A stretch of DNA of 64,000 nt, from the NCBI GenBank assembly GCA_038121105.1, contig JAYONB010000006.1, positions 62,001 through 126,000 of the forward strand. Reading direction: 5' to 3'. Numbering within the stretch: the first letter of the stretch is position 1; each line of letters opens with the position of its first letter. Made by a program: the position numbers and the translations under genes. This DNA comes from CALJDF01 sp038121105 (lineage in GTDB: Bacteria; Pseudomonadota; Alphaproteobacteria; SHVP01). The notes beneath the pieces were generated by a model. That model was not told the DNA's origin, made no database searches, and was given only the letters and a program-made list of their open reading frames with translations. Positions 17,840 to 28,045 of this stretch are shown one piece after another.

Positions 17840-18820
17840 TTAGGCAGTGCGGCCCCGGCGGCGGGCCATCTTTTGGGCCAGGGTGTCGGCGACACCGGGC
17901 CGGCTCCAGGGGCAGACCGCGATGCAGATGCCACAACCCTTGTTCTCGTTGAAGAAGGGCAAGCACTTGTCGAAATCGACGTACCATTTTTCGACGCCGC
18001 GCACCCATTGCTTGGCAGCCGACAAAGCCTGCGGCGGACAAGCATCCGAGCACACCCGACAGTTGGTGCAGAAATCATCCGCGCCGAAAACATCCTCGCC
18101 GGTTTCTTCGAGCGGTAAGTCGGTCAGCACCAGCGCCAGACGAAAGTTGGCGCCCAACCTGCGATGGATCATCGAGCCGTGCCGACCAAGCTCACCAAAG
18201 CCGGCTTTGATCGCGGCGGGAATCATCACCATCGACCCCGCCATCGGTCCGCCTTTCTCTTCGGCGGCCCAACCTTGGTTCCGAATCCAGCCCGTGAGGT
18301 CTTTCACCACCTTCAACGCGCGACCGTATTGGTTGACGACCTCGGTCGCGGCGGGGTCTTCGGGTGCGGTCTTGAGGGCCTCGTAGTCGTGCTGAACCGC
18401 GATCGCGATGGCCCAGGGCCAAGTGCGTTGTTCGTGCCCCTCGAAAACCCAGCTCGGGTCCATCCGCGCGACGCCGACATCGTCGGCGCCAAAGGCGAGA
18501 CCCGCCTCCTTGACCAGTTCGACCCAACGCGCGGGTGCTTCGCTTCGTTGCGTCGGCGCGACCTCCGGCAGTGGACGGTCGATGATCTCTTGCCGTCGCG
18601 CCCGCGCGGCCGCCACTTCGGGCGATTGGGTGTAGCGCCCGTAGAACCAGTTCTGCAGCGGCCCATGCGGGATCGAGTCGGGTTCGTGCCAATAGACCGG
18701 GCTGGGGGGTCGCGGCTGGGTTTCGCCGAGCCCATTTATGGCGTTGCCGGATACGTCGGGCCAAAGAGCCATCTGATCGGGGTCCGGCACGTAGCGCGAC
18801 GGTGAGTTGCGGTTATCCAT
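17840..18820 (-). CDS. Soluble 2x[4Fe-4S] protein related to reductive dehalogenase catalytic subunits
   Basis: This 326-residue protein resembles the core of cobalamin-dependent reductive dehalogenases (RdhA) and, more distantly, epoxyqueuosine reductase. A middle segment reads GELGRHGSMIHRRLGANFRL followed by ALVLTDLPLEETGED, close to the RdhA pattern before the clusters. Two ferredoxin-like motifs follow: C251-x2-C254-x2-C257-x3-C261-P and C286-x9-C296-x2-C299-x3-C303-P. There is no Tat signal and no membrane anchor gene beside it, unlike respiratory RdhA/RdhB, so it is probably cytoplasmic. Its N-terminal 100 residues are proline-rich and not recognised. It is divergent from livH across 112 bases. 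Corrinoid binding and dehalogenation are inference. Confidence 0.7.
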   Translation of the reverse strand: MDNRNSPSRYVPDPDQMALWPDVSGNAINGLGETQPRPPSPVYWHEPDSIPHGPLQNWFYGRYTQSPEVAAARARRQEIIDRPLPEVAPTQRSEAPARWVELVKEAGLAFGADDVGVARMDPSWVFEGHEQRTWPWAIAIAVQHDYEALKTAPEDPAATEVVNQYGRALKVVKDLTGWIRNQGWAAEEKGGPMAGSMVMIPAAIKAGFGELGRHGSMIHRRLGANFRLALVLTDLPLEETGEDVFGADDFCTNCRVCSDACPPQALSAAKQWVRGVEKWYVDFDKCLPFFNENKGCGICIAVCPWSRPGVADTLAQKMARRRGRTA

Positions 18821-18932
18821 CTCGCGATCTTAACGCGAATGTCCTACCAGGGTGATTCCCGGCGCGACCAAAATCCATATACCGGTGTGATCCTCGTACC
18901 CCGCCGCCTTATCGGCTAAGGTTTCCGGCAGC

Positions 18933-19829
18933 ATGATCGAGTTCATCAACTTTTATCTCATCCCCGGGCTCGTCTTGGGCTGCATGTACGCGTTGGGCGC
19001 GATCGGCGTTTCGATGCTTTTCGGCATCTTGCGCTTCGCCCATTTCGCCCATGGCGACATCATCACGATGGGGGCCTATTTCGCGCTCTTCTTCGTCACC
19101 GCACTCGGCTTTCCCGTCTTGCTGGCGCTTCCGGCGGCGATCGTCTTGACCGCCGCCATCTCGGTTTTGCTCGATCGCGGTTTTTACAAACCGTTTCGCA
19201 ACAGCCCGACCATTTATTTGGTGATCGCCTCGTTCGGCGTCGCGCTGATGATCCGATCTTTGGTGCAGCTGATTTGGGGCGTAAAGGTCGAGTCTTACTC
19301 CGCGGGCACCTTCAGCAAGCCGATCATCTTTTTCGATACGTTGCGCCTGGCCGACAAACACATGTGGATCGTCGGCCTGACGATCCTCATCGTCGTGGGA
19401 CTGCACTACTTTCTGTCGCGTTCGAAGCTCGGCAAAGCGATGCGCGCGATGGCCGACGAGCCCGACCTTGCCCAAGTCAGCGGCATCCCGACCGAAAAGG
19501 TGGTGCGGGCGACCTGGATCATCGGCGGCGGGCTGGCGGCGACCGCCGGCGTCTTTCTCGGCATGGACACACAGTTGCACACCAACATGGGGTGGGACTT
19601 GCTGTTGCCGATCTTCGCCGCCGCCATTCTCGGCGGCATCGGCAGCCCCTACGGTGCGATCGCCGGCGGGCTGGTGATCGGGTTGGCGGAAGAACTTTCG
19701 AGCTACCCGTGGATCGGCGTCGAGCCCCTACTCTCGCCAGGCTATAAGACCGGGGTGGCGTTCGCGCTCATGGTGGCGTTGTTGATCTGGCGACCGAGCG
19801 GGCTTTTTCGGGGGCGGGTGTTCACATGA
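18933..19829 (+). CDS. livH: Branched-chain amino-acid type ABC transporter permease (LivH family)
   Basis: This 298-residue inner-membrane permease has about eight hydrophobic segments and the LivH hallmarks MYALGAIGVSMLFGILRFAH near the N-terminus, SKLGKAMRAMADEPDLAQVSG as the cytoplasmic ATPase-coupling loop, and the ending FAAAILGGIGSPYGAIAGG. It forms the translocation pore with LivM. The stop overlaps the livM start by 4 bases. Substrate specificity is not evident; the HAAT class also carries amides, urea and aromatic acids. Confidence 0.9.
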   Translation: MIEFINFYLIPGLVLGCMYALGAIGVSMLFGILRFAHFAHGDIITMGAYFALFFVTALGFPVLLALPAAIVLTAAISVLLDRGFYKPFRNSPTIYLVIASFGVALMIRSLVQLIWGVKVESYSAGTFSKPIIFFDTLRLADKHMWIVGLTILIVVGLHYFLSRSKLGKAMRAMADEPDLAQVSGIPTEKVVRATWIIGGGLAATAGVFLGMDTQLHTNMGWDLLLPIFAAAILGGIGSPYGAIAGGLVIGLAEELSSYPWIGVEPLLSPGYKTGVAFALMVALLIWRPSGLFRGRVFT

Positions 19830-20827
19830 GCAGCGAACTCGCGCTCGGCCTCCTGCTTTACGCGGTCTCGCTGCTGACCATGGCGGGCATCTACGGCGTG
19901 CTCGCCATCGGCCTCAACATTCAGTGGGGCTATACCGGACTGTTCAACGCCGGCATCGCCGGTTTCTTTGCGATTGGCGCCTATGTCAGCGCCATCCTGA
20001 CAGCAGCCAGCTCCGACAATTTCATTGGTGGGTTCGGCTTGCCGTTCCCCGTGGGTTTAGTCGCCGCAATGGCTGTGGCGGGCGTCATCGGGTATCTCGT
20101 AGGGCGATTATGTATTCGACTTAGATCGGACTATCTCGCCATTGCCACCATCGGGGTGGCGGAGATCTTCCGTCTGATCCTCAAGAACGAAATTTGGGCG
20201 ACCAACGGGCCACGTGGCATTTCCAATATTCCGCGCCCGTTTGAAAGCTTGAGCCAACCCTGGTCGCAACTGGCCTTCCTTTTGGTGGTCGGCCTCGTCG
20301 TGTTGATCGCGTATTTGCTCGCGGAGCGTGCCGGGAAGTCGCCGTGGGGCCGGGTGATGCGCTCGATCCGCGACAACGAGGCGGCTGCGGCGGCGATCGG
20401 CAAGAACGTGACCGGATTCAGGCTGCAAGGGTTCGTCATCGGCGCGGCCCTGATGGGCCTCGGCGGTGCGCTGGCCAGCCACTTCTTCAAGTTCATCGGC
20501 CCCGAAGCCACAGAGCCCCTGATGACCACCTTCCTCGTTTGGGTGATGTTGATTATCGGTGGAAGCGGCAACAACCGTGGCGCCCTTTTGGGCGCGCTCG
20601 CGGTTTGGACCCTGTGGTCGGCAACCGAGCTCTTGACCTCGCAATTGCCGCCGGAATGGGCGGTGCGCGCCACGTTCCTGCGAATCTTCTTGATCGGGCT
20701 TGGTTTGCAGATCGTGCTGCAGCGCTACTCGAAAGGACTGCTACCAGAGACGCTGCCCAAGGTAGATGCCTCCGAGTTCGAAACGCCGCCGGCCCGCGCG
20801 CAAGAAAAAGCCCCGCCCGCCGAATAG
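19826..20827 (+). CDS. livM: Branched-chain amino-acid type ABC transporter permease (LivM family)
   Basis: This 333-residue second permease has the LivM signatures GIYGVLAIGLNIQWGYTGLFN, a YLAIATIGVAEIFRLI segment, the coupling loop GRVMRSIRDNEAAAAAIGKN and the ending WVMLIIGGSGNNRGALLGA. A hydrophilic tail rich in Ala and Pro (residues 305-333) is extra. It is coupled to livH by a 4-base overlap and converges on livK, whose terminator hairpin covers the livM stop codon. Confidence 0.9.
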   Translation: MSSELALGLLLYAVSLLTMAGIYGVLAIGLNIQWGYTGLFNAGIAGFFAIGAYVSAILTAASSDNFIGGFGLPFPVGLVAAMAVAGVIGYLVGRLCIRLRSDYLAIATIGVAEIFRLILKNEIWATNGPRGISNIPRPFESLSQPWSQLAFLLVVGLVVLIAYLLAERAGKSPWGRVMRSIRDNEAAAAAIGKNVTGFRLQGFVIGAALMGLGGALASHFFKFIGPEATEPLMTTFLVWVMLIIGGSGNNRGALLGALAVWTLWSATELLTSQLPPEWAVRATFLRIFLIGLGLQIVLQRYSKGLLPETLPKVDASEFETPPARAQEKAPPAE

Positions 20828-20836
20828 CGGACGGGG
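20803..20836 (-). terminator. Intrinsic terminator of livK overlapping the livM stop
   Basis: Read on the minus strand, an 11-base-pair stem with one mismatch (20826-20836 with 20810-20820, loop of about 5 bases) is followed by a T-run complementary to AAAAA at 20805-20809. It lies 19 bases after the livK stop, so it should end livK transcription. It is embedded in the end of livM, an economical convergent arrangement. Confidence 0.65.
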
Positions 20837-20854
20837 CGATTTCAGAGGCGTCGA

Positions 20855-22081
20855 CTAGTTGATGTCGATGATGCCCATTTCTTTGAAGGTATTGCCTTCG
20901 ATTCCGTACTCGCCGATGACACCGGCAACGTCGCCGGCCGCATCGAAGTTGTGGGAACCGGCTGCGCCTTCGTAGTCGATGTCCTGCCCGCGGGCGAGCA
21001 GATCAACGGCCTTTTTCCAGTCGCCCGGACCGACCTTCACACCCGGCGGGCCCGCAACGGCGCGAAGCGCGTCCTTGATCGCCGCACGATCGGTGCTGCC
21101 GGCCTTTTGGATGGCCAACGCAATCAGCATGGTCGAGTCGTAGCTCTGCTGAACGAAGATCGAGTTCGGATCGCCGCCGGCCGCCGCGAAAGCGGCGTCG
21201 AATGCGTCCTTGGCCGGGTTGGCCTTGGAAGTCGGCTGCGTGATCAGCAAATTGTCTTTCAACTCAGCCGCACCGAGTTGCTCGATAAGAATGTCGTCGC
21301 GCATCCCGTCCGCTCCAACGAACCGCTTGAAGAACCCGTTTTCCAGGCTCTGGCGCAGAATGGTGACACCGGAAGTCCCGGCATAAGCAAGAACCACGAG
21401 CGCATCCGGCTTGCCGGCCGCGAGTGTCGCCAACTCGGAGCGATAAGAAGACTTCTTGTCCTCGTGAACTTGATCGCCGGTGATCTTGCCGCCCTCTTTG
21501 ACGAAAGCTTCACGGAAGGCCGACGCCAGACCAACACCGTAATCGTTATTCACAAAGGTCAACGCAACGCTGTTGATCCCCTTGGACTTCACGTACTTGG
21601 CCAAAACGATGCCCTGATAGGCATCCGACGGCGCCGTGCGGAACAGAAGGTCCTTGTCGTCCAGCCCCGTGATCTCAGGCGAGGTCGAAGCCGGCGAAAC
21701 CATCACGACACTCGCCGGAATGGCGACGTTGCTCGCCGCGCCGATCGTGGCGCCCGAACACAACGCACCGACGATGGCGACAACCTGCTCGACGTTGACC
21801 AGTTTGCCCGCCGCGTCGACCGCGGCTTGTGCGTTGCACTGGGTGTCGCCGACGACGAGCTCGAGATTGCGGCCGCCGAGAATGCCGCCGGCATCGTTGA
21901 TCTCCTTAACCGCAAGCTGCTCCGCCTCGATGATCGGCGGAACGAGGTTGGCGATGGGGCCGGTCACGGCCGACAGCGAACCGATCTTGACGGTTTGCGC
22001 CATCGATGCGTGACCCATGCCGGCTGCCAATGCAGCCCCCAGCACGATCGGCAAAGAACGCCGAAGAATTGAAGATTTCAT
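20855..22081 (-). CDS. livK: Periplasmic substrate-binding protein of the branched-chain amino-acid ABC family
   Basis: This 408-residue protein has a Sec signal peptide (SLPIVLGAALAAGMGHASMAQ, cleavage probably after SMA) and the type I periplasmic binding fold: VKIGSLSAVTGPIANL at the start of the mature protein, INDAGGILGGRNLELVVGDTQCN, and AIVGALCSGATI. The cysteine pair probably forms the family disulfide. A strong GGGAGG ribosome site precedes the ATG. It is the last gene of the livG-livF-livK minus-strand unit, 188 bases after livF, and supplies the ligand to LivHM. Confidence 0.9.
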   Translation of the reverse strand: MKSSILRRSLPIVLGAALAAGMGHASMAQTVKIGSLSAVTGPIANLVPPIIEAEQLAVKEINDAGGILGGRNLELVVGDTQCNAQAAVDAAGKLVNVEQVVAIVGALCSGATIGAASNVAIPASVVMVSPASTSPEITGLDDKDLLFRTAPSDAYQGIVLAKYVKSKGINSVALTFVNNDYGVGLASAFREAFVKEGGKITGDQVHEDKKSSYRSELATLAAGKPDALVVLAYAGTSGVTILRQSLENGFFKRFVGADGMRDDILIEQLGAAELKDNLLITQPTSKANPAKDAFDAAFAAAGGDPNSIFVQQSYDSTMLIALAIQKAGSTDRAAIKDALRAVAGPPGVKVGPGDWKKAVDLLARGQDIDYEGAAGSHNFDAAGDVAGVIGEYGIEGNTFKEMGIIDIN

Positions 22082-22269
22082 GGGATAGCCTCCCTTTTGT
22101 TAGGCCGTGGTTTTTTTGAACAATCCAATTGCACCCTCGGGTGACCTCGGACGCAAGCGCTGATCTTGGCACACGCGCCCGCTCCACCCCAAGAAAGAAC
22201 GGGTGGATTGCCGATTCTTTGTGACTTTTCAGTGGTGTATCAGCGTCCGCCGATGACCCTGCGTCAACC

Positions 22270-22974
22270 TCAGCCGCCCAGGAACATCTCCGCAACTTCG
22301 CGGTTGGCCAGCAGGTTGGCGCCGGTGTCCTCGTGCCGGTTGCGCCCAAGCGCTAGAACATAGCCGCGGTCGGCCAGCGCGAGCGCATCCTTGGCGTTTT
22401 GTTCGACCATCAGAATGGCTACGCCTGTCGCGTTGATCTCTTTCACCTTGTCGAAAACCATATCGGTGAACAACGGCGACAACCCCGCCGTCGGCTCGTC
22501 GAGCAGCAGCAGCTTGGGCTCCAACATTAGCGCCCGACCCATCGCCACCATTTGGCGCTGGCCGCCGGACAGGCTACCGGCTGGCTGGCGGCGCTTTTCC
22601 ACCAGGGCGGGGAAAATCTCGTAGACCGCATCCAGCTGGCTTGAGAAATCGTCGTCACGCAAGAAAGCGCCCATTTCGAGGTTTTCGTGAACCGTCAGCG
22701 TCGGGAAGACGTTCTTTTCCTGCGGCACGTAGCACACTCGAAGGCGCGCCACTTCATCGGGGCGCCGCCCGGTAATCTCCTGGCCGTCGAAGCGGATATG
22801 TCCTTCGCGAATCTTCACGAGCCCGACAACCGCTTTCATCGCCGTCGACTTGCCCGCGCCGTTCGGCCCGACGATAACCACGATCTCGCCGTCTTCGACG
22901 CGCATATCGATCCCGTTGAGAATATCGACGCCGCCGTAGCCGCCGTACAGGCCCTGGGCTTCGAGTAAGCTCAC
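22270..22974 (-). CDS. livF: Branched-chain amino-acid type ABC transporter ATPase (LivF family)
   Basis: This 234-residue ATPase starts at a GTG that overlaps the livG stop (GTGA). It has the Walker A motif GPNGAGKST, a Q-loop in VCYVPQEKNVFPTLTV, the signature LSGGQRQMVAMGRAL, and Walker B LLLLDEPTAGLSP. The frame remains open 46 codons upstream inside livG, but that extension is clearly not LivF. It powers the transporter together with LivG. The downstream gap to livK contains a TCCACCC/GGGTGGA inverted repeat (22183-22207) but no T-run. Confidence 0.92.
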   Translation of the reverse strand: MSLLEAQGLYGGYGGVDILNGIDMRVEDGEIVVIVGPNGAGKSTAMKAVVGLVKIREGHIRFDGQEITGRRPDEVARLRVCYVPQEKNVFPTLTVHENLEMGAFLRDDDFSSQLDAVYEIFPALVEKRRQPAGSLSGGQRQMVAMGRALMLEPKLLLLDEPTAGLSPLFTDMVFDKVKEINATGVAILMVEQNAKDALALADRGYVLALGRNRHEDTGANLLANREVAEMFLGG

Positions 22975-23798
22975 GCTTGCTCCTCCGAGGGCAACCGCGC
23001 GCTCCGCCCGCCCCCGAGATAGGCGTCGAGCACCTCTTGGTTTTGGCGAATTTCGTCCATCGACCCCTGTGCAAGTACCGCGCCCTCGGCCATCACGATG
23101 ATCGGATGGCACAGCTTGGCCACAAGGTCCATGTCGTGGTCGATGATGCAGAAGGTGTAGCCGCGCTCTTCGTTGAGGCGGCGAATGTCGTCGGCCAGCT
23201 TGACCATGAGCGTGGGGTTCACGCCCGCACCCGGCTCGTCGAGCAAGACGATGTCGGGATCGCTCATCATCGTGCGGCCGAGTTCGAGCAGTTTCTTCTG
23301 ACCGCCGGAAAGGTTCCCGGCATATTCACCGGCGACATGACTGAGACCCAGGAAGTCGAGGACCTCTTTCGCCTTGTCGCGCACGCGCTTTTCCTCGGCG
23401 GTAACCCGGCCCCACAAGAACCAAGTGCGCAAGACGTTCTCGCCGGATTGTCCGGCCGGGACGACCATCAAATTTTGAATGAGCGACATACGCTCGAAGG
23501 CGGCGGGAATTTGGAACGTGCGCATCAAGCCGCGCTTGAACAACTGGTGCGCGGGCAGACCGGTGACGTCCTGGCCGTTGAGGATCACCCGCCCGGCGTC
23601 GGGCTTGATGAACCCGGCAACAATATTGAACAACGTGGTTTTGCCGGCACCGTTGGGGCCGATGAGGGCGGTAATGGTGCCCTTGCCGATATCGAAGCTG
23701 GCTTCGTTGACGGCACGGATGCCACCAAAGCTTTTCGTGACGCCGCGAATCGACATCATCGGCGCGCTTTCCACCTGCGCGACGCCTTCCACGGCCAT
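22971..23798 (-). CDS. livG: Branched-chain amino-acid type ABC transporter ATPase (LivG family)
   Basis: This ATPase of about 275 residues shows Walker A GPNGAGKTTLFNIVAGF, GLMRTFQIPAAFERMSLIQN with the Q-loop glutamine, the signature NLSGGQKKLLELGRTMM and Walker B DIVLLDEPGAGVNP. The insertion between Walker A and the signature, longer than in LivF, is the LivG hallmark. I chose ATG 23798, preceded by AGGGG at 8 bases, over an in-frame GTG at 23807. It heads the livG-livF-livK unit. Confidence 0.92.
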   Translation of the reverse strand: MAVEGVAQVESAPMMSIRGVTKSFGGIRAVNEASFDIGKGTITALIGPNGAGKTTLFNIVAGFIKPDAGRVILNGQDVTGLPAHQLFKRGLMRTFQIPAAFERMSLIQNLMVVPAGQSGENVLRTWFLWGRVTAEEKRVRDKAKEVLDFLGLSHVAGEYAGNLSGGQKKLLELGRTMMSDPDIVLLDEPGAGVNPTLMVKLADDIRRLNEERGYTFCIIDHDMDLVAKLCHPIIVMAEGAVLAQGSMDEIRQNQEVLDAYLGGGRSARLPSEEQA

Positions 23799-23865
23799 CC
23801 CAAACACCCCTGCGTTTTTCTTTTAGCTTAGCGGGCCACCCAAGGAGGCACAAACAAACCCGCGC

Positions 23866-24060
23866 CTATCGCTTGCCGGGCTCTTGTTTCTTTTTCAGCA
23901 CGTATTCCATCTTTCGGACGGCAAGGCGCGTCAACTCGGCCTCGCTGGCCCGTGGGTCGCCCACGATGGAGGTTTCGGTATTCGTCACGGGATCGATCAC
24001 CGACACCTTTACGTAGGCCCCGACGCGATGAAATTCGATGAGATAGTGCGGACGTGCCAT
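23866..24060 (-). CDS. Small conserved protein (DUF6898-like)
   Basis: This 64-residue protein reads as a compact alpha/beta domain: YLIEFHRVGAYVKVSVIDP, then ETSIVGDPRASEAELTRLA and a lysine-rich end. The pattern of a short strand pair, a conserved V-G-D/P-x-x-A turn and a C-terminal VRKMEYVLKKK resembles small alphaproteobacterial proteins grouped as DUF6898; I am only moderately sure of that number. No function is known. It lies between livG and the divergent MFS gene, separated from the latter by 19 bases. Confidence 0.65.
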   Translation of the reverse strand: MARPHYLIEFHRVGAYVKVSVIDPVTNTETSIVGDPRASEAELTRLAVRKMEYVLKKKQEPGKR

Positions 24061-24079
24061 AGCCTCTCAGGGCTAAAGC

Positions 24080-25420
24080 ATGCCCCCTCCTTGGCCACCT
24101 CGCAAATCGAACTTGACGACGGGTGACGCGGCGCTTCCATTAGGGGACCGACACCCAGCGAGCAACCCCTTGACCACCGAACCGGCGCCCAGCCCCTCGA
24201 CAGGGCCACAAGACACCGTCGCGCAACGCTTCGCCTTGATCCGCGAGCCGAACTTTCGGCGTATGTGGATCGTGGGCGGCGCCAGCATGGCCTTGCAATG
24301 GCTTGAAATGCTGGCGGGCAGCATTTTCGTCTTCGCCTACACTCAATCGGGCTTTGCGGTCACGCTCGTCACGCTGGCGCGCGCGGCGCCGATGGTGCTC
24401 TTCGGCATGATCGCCGGCGCTTTGGCCGAGCGCGTGAGCCGCCGCAACCTGCTGATCGCCGGCTACACGATGCTCACCGTCACCTCGGCAATACTCGGCA
24501 TTCTCGCCGTCAGCGACCTCATTACGCCATGGCACGTCGGAATCGGCATGTTCCTGACGGGTACCGTCTTCTCGATGGAATTTCCGATTCGCCGCAACCT
24601 TTTGGGGGAGTTTGCCGGCATGGACCGAATTTCAACCGCGATGGGGTTGGACTCGGTGGCCCGCAACGGCATGCGCATCATCGGCCCGCTAGCGGGCGGG
24701 GCCTTGATGCAGTTCGTCGGCATCGAAGGTGCGTACTTCTTGGCGACCGGCATTTATGTCTGCCTAGTCTACATGCTGTTCCGCGTCGACAACGTGCGCC
24801 GCCCCGCCGAGGCGGGTGGCCCCACGTTAATCTCGACGATCGTCGAGGGCGTCCGCTTCGCCCGGAGCGACAAAGCCGTCCTCGGCATGCTGTCGATCAC
24901 GATCGTGATGAATATCTGGGCCTTTCCCTACATGGCGATGGTGCCCGTCATCGGCCACGAACGCCTGGGCTTATCGGAACTGCCGATCGGGATGTTGGTC
25001 GCGACCGAGGGCTTTGGCGGATTGATGGGGGCGTTGCTCATCGCCGCCCGGGGCAGCGCGTGGTCTTGGGCCTACCGAAAGATGTACTTCTACGGCTCGT
25101 GCATCTTTATGGCCGCGATCGTCGGGTTTTCGCTGTCGCTGTGGTTCGAAGCCTCGCTGCTGATCGTTTTGATCGGCGGGCTGGGGGTCGCCGGTTTTTC
25201 GACCATGCAAGGGACGCTGCCCTTCGTGATCGCCCCGCCGGCCATGCGCTCGCGCGTACTGGGCCTGCTTTCGGTGTGCATCGGCACCGGGCCTTTGGGC
25301 ATCCTGCACCTTGGCTTGATGGTCACGCTGGTTGGGCCGTCGTTGGCGACAACCATCATCGGCCTCGAGGGCCTGATCGCCATGGCGGTGGTGTGGGTTT
25401 GGATCCGCGAGGCGCGTTAG
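24080..25420 (+). CDS. MFS transporter (MFS_3/enterobactin-exporter-like)
   Basis: This 446-residue major-facilitator protein has a hydrophilic Pro/Ser-rich N-terminal leader (about 45 residues) before the first helix. Helices include FGMIAGALAERVSRRNLLIAG (motif A region) and MEFPIRRNLLGEFAGMDRISTAMGL, which resembles the MFS_3 / EntS subgroup of exporters. The true start may be one of the in-frame TTG codons at 24113 or 24170, which would trim the leader. Substrate is unknown. It converges on hemA, overlapping its stop by 4 bases. Confidence 0.8.
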   Translation: MPPPWPPRKSNLTTGDAALPLGDRHPASNPLTTEPAPSPSTGPQDTVAQRFALIREPNFRRMWIVGGASMALQWLEMLAGSIFVFAYTQSGFAVTLVTLARAAPMVLFGMIAGALAERVSRRNLLIAGYTMLTVTSAILGILAVSDLITPWHVGIGMFLTGTVFSMEFPIRRNLLGEFAGMDRISTAMGLDSVARNGMRIIGPLAGGALMQFVGIEGAYFLATGIYVCLVYMLFRVDNVRRPAEAGGPTLISTIVEGVRFARSDKAVLGMLSITIVMNIWAFPYMAMVPVIGHERLGLSELPIGMLVATEGFGGLMGALLIAARGSAWSWAYRKMYFYGSCIFMAAIVGFSLSLWFEASLLIVLIGGLGVAGFSTMQGTLPFVIAPPAMRSRVLGLLSVCIGTGPLGILHLGLMVTLVGPSLATTIIGLEGLIAMAVVWVWIREAR

Positions 25421-26634
25421 GCCGCGAGGTAGCGCTGGATGTCGTGCGCCGACCAGACATGGGTCAGGGCATCGACCAGTTCATCCATCATCCCGTCGGT
25501 ATGAAGTGGCGACGGCGTGAAGCGCAATCGCTCGGTGCCGCGCGGCACCGTCGGATAGTTGATCGGTTGGACGTAGACGCCGAAGTCGTTCAGCAGCATG
25601 TCCGATGCGCGCTTGCAACACGGCGCATTGCCGACCATCAGCGGCACGATGTGGGTGACCGATTCCATGAGCGGCAAACCGGCATCTCGGAATCGCGTCT
25701 TGAGCGACGTGGCGCGTTCCTGATGCCGCACCCGTAATTCGTTATGGGATTTCAGGTGCTGCACGCTGGCCAAGGCCCCGGCCGCAATCGCCGGCGACAG
25801 GGACGTCGTGAAGATGAACGAGGCCGCATAGCTGCGCACCACATCGACGATCGTCGAGGACGCCGCAATGTAGCCGCCCATCACGCCGACGGCTTTGCCG
25901 AGCGTGCCTTCGATGACTGTCAGCCGGTGCGCCAAGCCTTCGCGCTCGGCCACGCCACCGCCGCGCGGCCCGTAGAGACCGACCGCATGAACCTCGTCGA
26001 GGTAGGTCATGGCGCCGTATTTGTCGGCGAGATCGCAAATCTCGGCGATCGGCGCGATGTCGCCGTCCATCGAGTAGACCGATTCGAATGCGATGAGTTT
26101 CGGCACATCGGGATCGGTTTCCTTGAGCAGCTGCTCAAGGTGTTCGACATCGTTGTGGCGGAAGATTTTCTTTTCCGCGCGGCTGGCGCGTATGCCGGCA
26201 ATCATCGAAGCGTGGTTCAACGAGTCCGAGAAAATCACGCAGCCCGGTAGAAGCCCTGCCAACGTGCCGATCGTCGCTTCGTTCGAGATGTAACCGGAGG
26301 TGAACAGCAGGGCCGATTCCTTGCCGTGCCAGTCGGCGAGCGCGCGCTCGAGCAGGACATGGTAGTGATTGGTGCCGGAAATATTGCGCGTCCCGCCGGC
26401 GCCGGCGCCGACCGTATGAAGCGCCTCTTCCATCGCCTTGATGACGACCGGGTTCTGGCCCATGCCGAGGTAATCGTTGGAACACCACACCACCACTTCG
26501 TCTTGGTGGTTGCCGTGGTGATAGGTCGCGCGCGGAAAATCGCCGGCGTGACGCGCCAAGTCGGCGAAGACGCGGTAGCGGCCTTCCTCCTTTAACGCCC
26601 CGATCTTGCGGGCAAAGAACTCTTCATAATCCAT
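25417..26634 (-). CDS. hemA: 5-aminolevulinate synthase
   Basis: HemA condenses glycine and succinyl-CoA to 5-aminolevulinate, the C4 entry into tetrapyrrole synthesis used by alphaproteobacteria and mitochondria. The 405-residue PLP enzyme has the Schiff-base lysine Lys247 in IEGTLGKAVGVMGGY, CSNDYLGMGQNP, GAGAGGTRNISGTN and the YLDEVHAVGLYG cofactor loop. The length is usual. It is transcribed divergently from gcdH over a 175-base regulatory gap. Confidence 0.96.
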   Translation of the reverse strand: MDYEEFFARKIGALKEEGRYRVFADLARHAGDFPRATYHHGNHQDEVVVWCSNDYLGMGQNPVVIKAMEEALHTVGAGAGGTRNISGTNHYHVLLERALADWHGKESALLFTSGYISNEATIGTLAGLLPGCVIFSDSLNHASMIAGIRASRAEKKIFRHNDVEHLEQLLKETDPDVPKLIAFESVYSMDGDIAPIAEICDLADKYGAMTYLDEVHAVGLYGPRGGGVAEREGLAHRLTVIEGTLGKAVGVMGGYIAASSTIVDVVRSYAASFIFTTSLSPAIAAGALASVQHLKSHNELRVRHQERATSLKTRFRDAGLPLMESVTHIVPLMVGNAPCCKRASDMLLNDFGVYVQPINYPTVPRGTERLRFTPSPLHTDGMMDELVDALTHVWSAHDIQRYLAA

Positions 26635-26756
26635 ACGTACCGGACCTTTTCGGGGACTTTATGTGCCCTGGGGCCAGGGAGCAAACATACTTGTTGTCGC
26701 AGCCTCGACTTTGCGGCATCTCAATTTAGCGCGTATATAGGGGCGAATACGGAGTC

Positions 26757-26777
26757 ACCTGAGTAAACCCCTCAGGT
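26757..26777. promoter_or_regulatory. Inverted repeat in the hemA-gcdH divergent promoter region
   Basis: ACCTGAG (26757-26763) and CTCAGGT (26771-26777) form a perfect 7-base inverted repeat with a 7-base spacer, about 33 bases upstream of the gcdH start codon. A TATA-rich stretch (GCGTATATAG, 26731-26740) lies just upstream and could be a -10 element. The spacing of the arms, two helical half-turns apart, fits a dimeric repressor operator. The regulator is unknown. Confidence 0.4.
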
Positions 26778-26809
26778 TTGCGCCTATTCCGTCACTTTCG
26801 GAGGATTTC

Positions 26810-28027
<1,218 letters not shown>

Positions 28028-28045
28028 AAGAGCACTTAGGGAATC

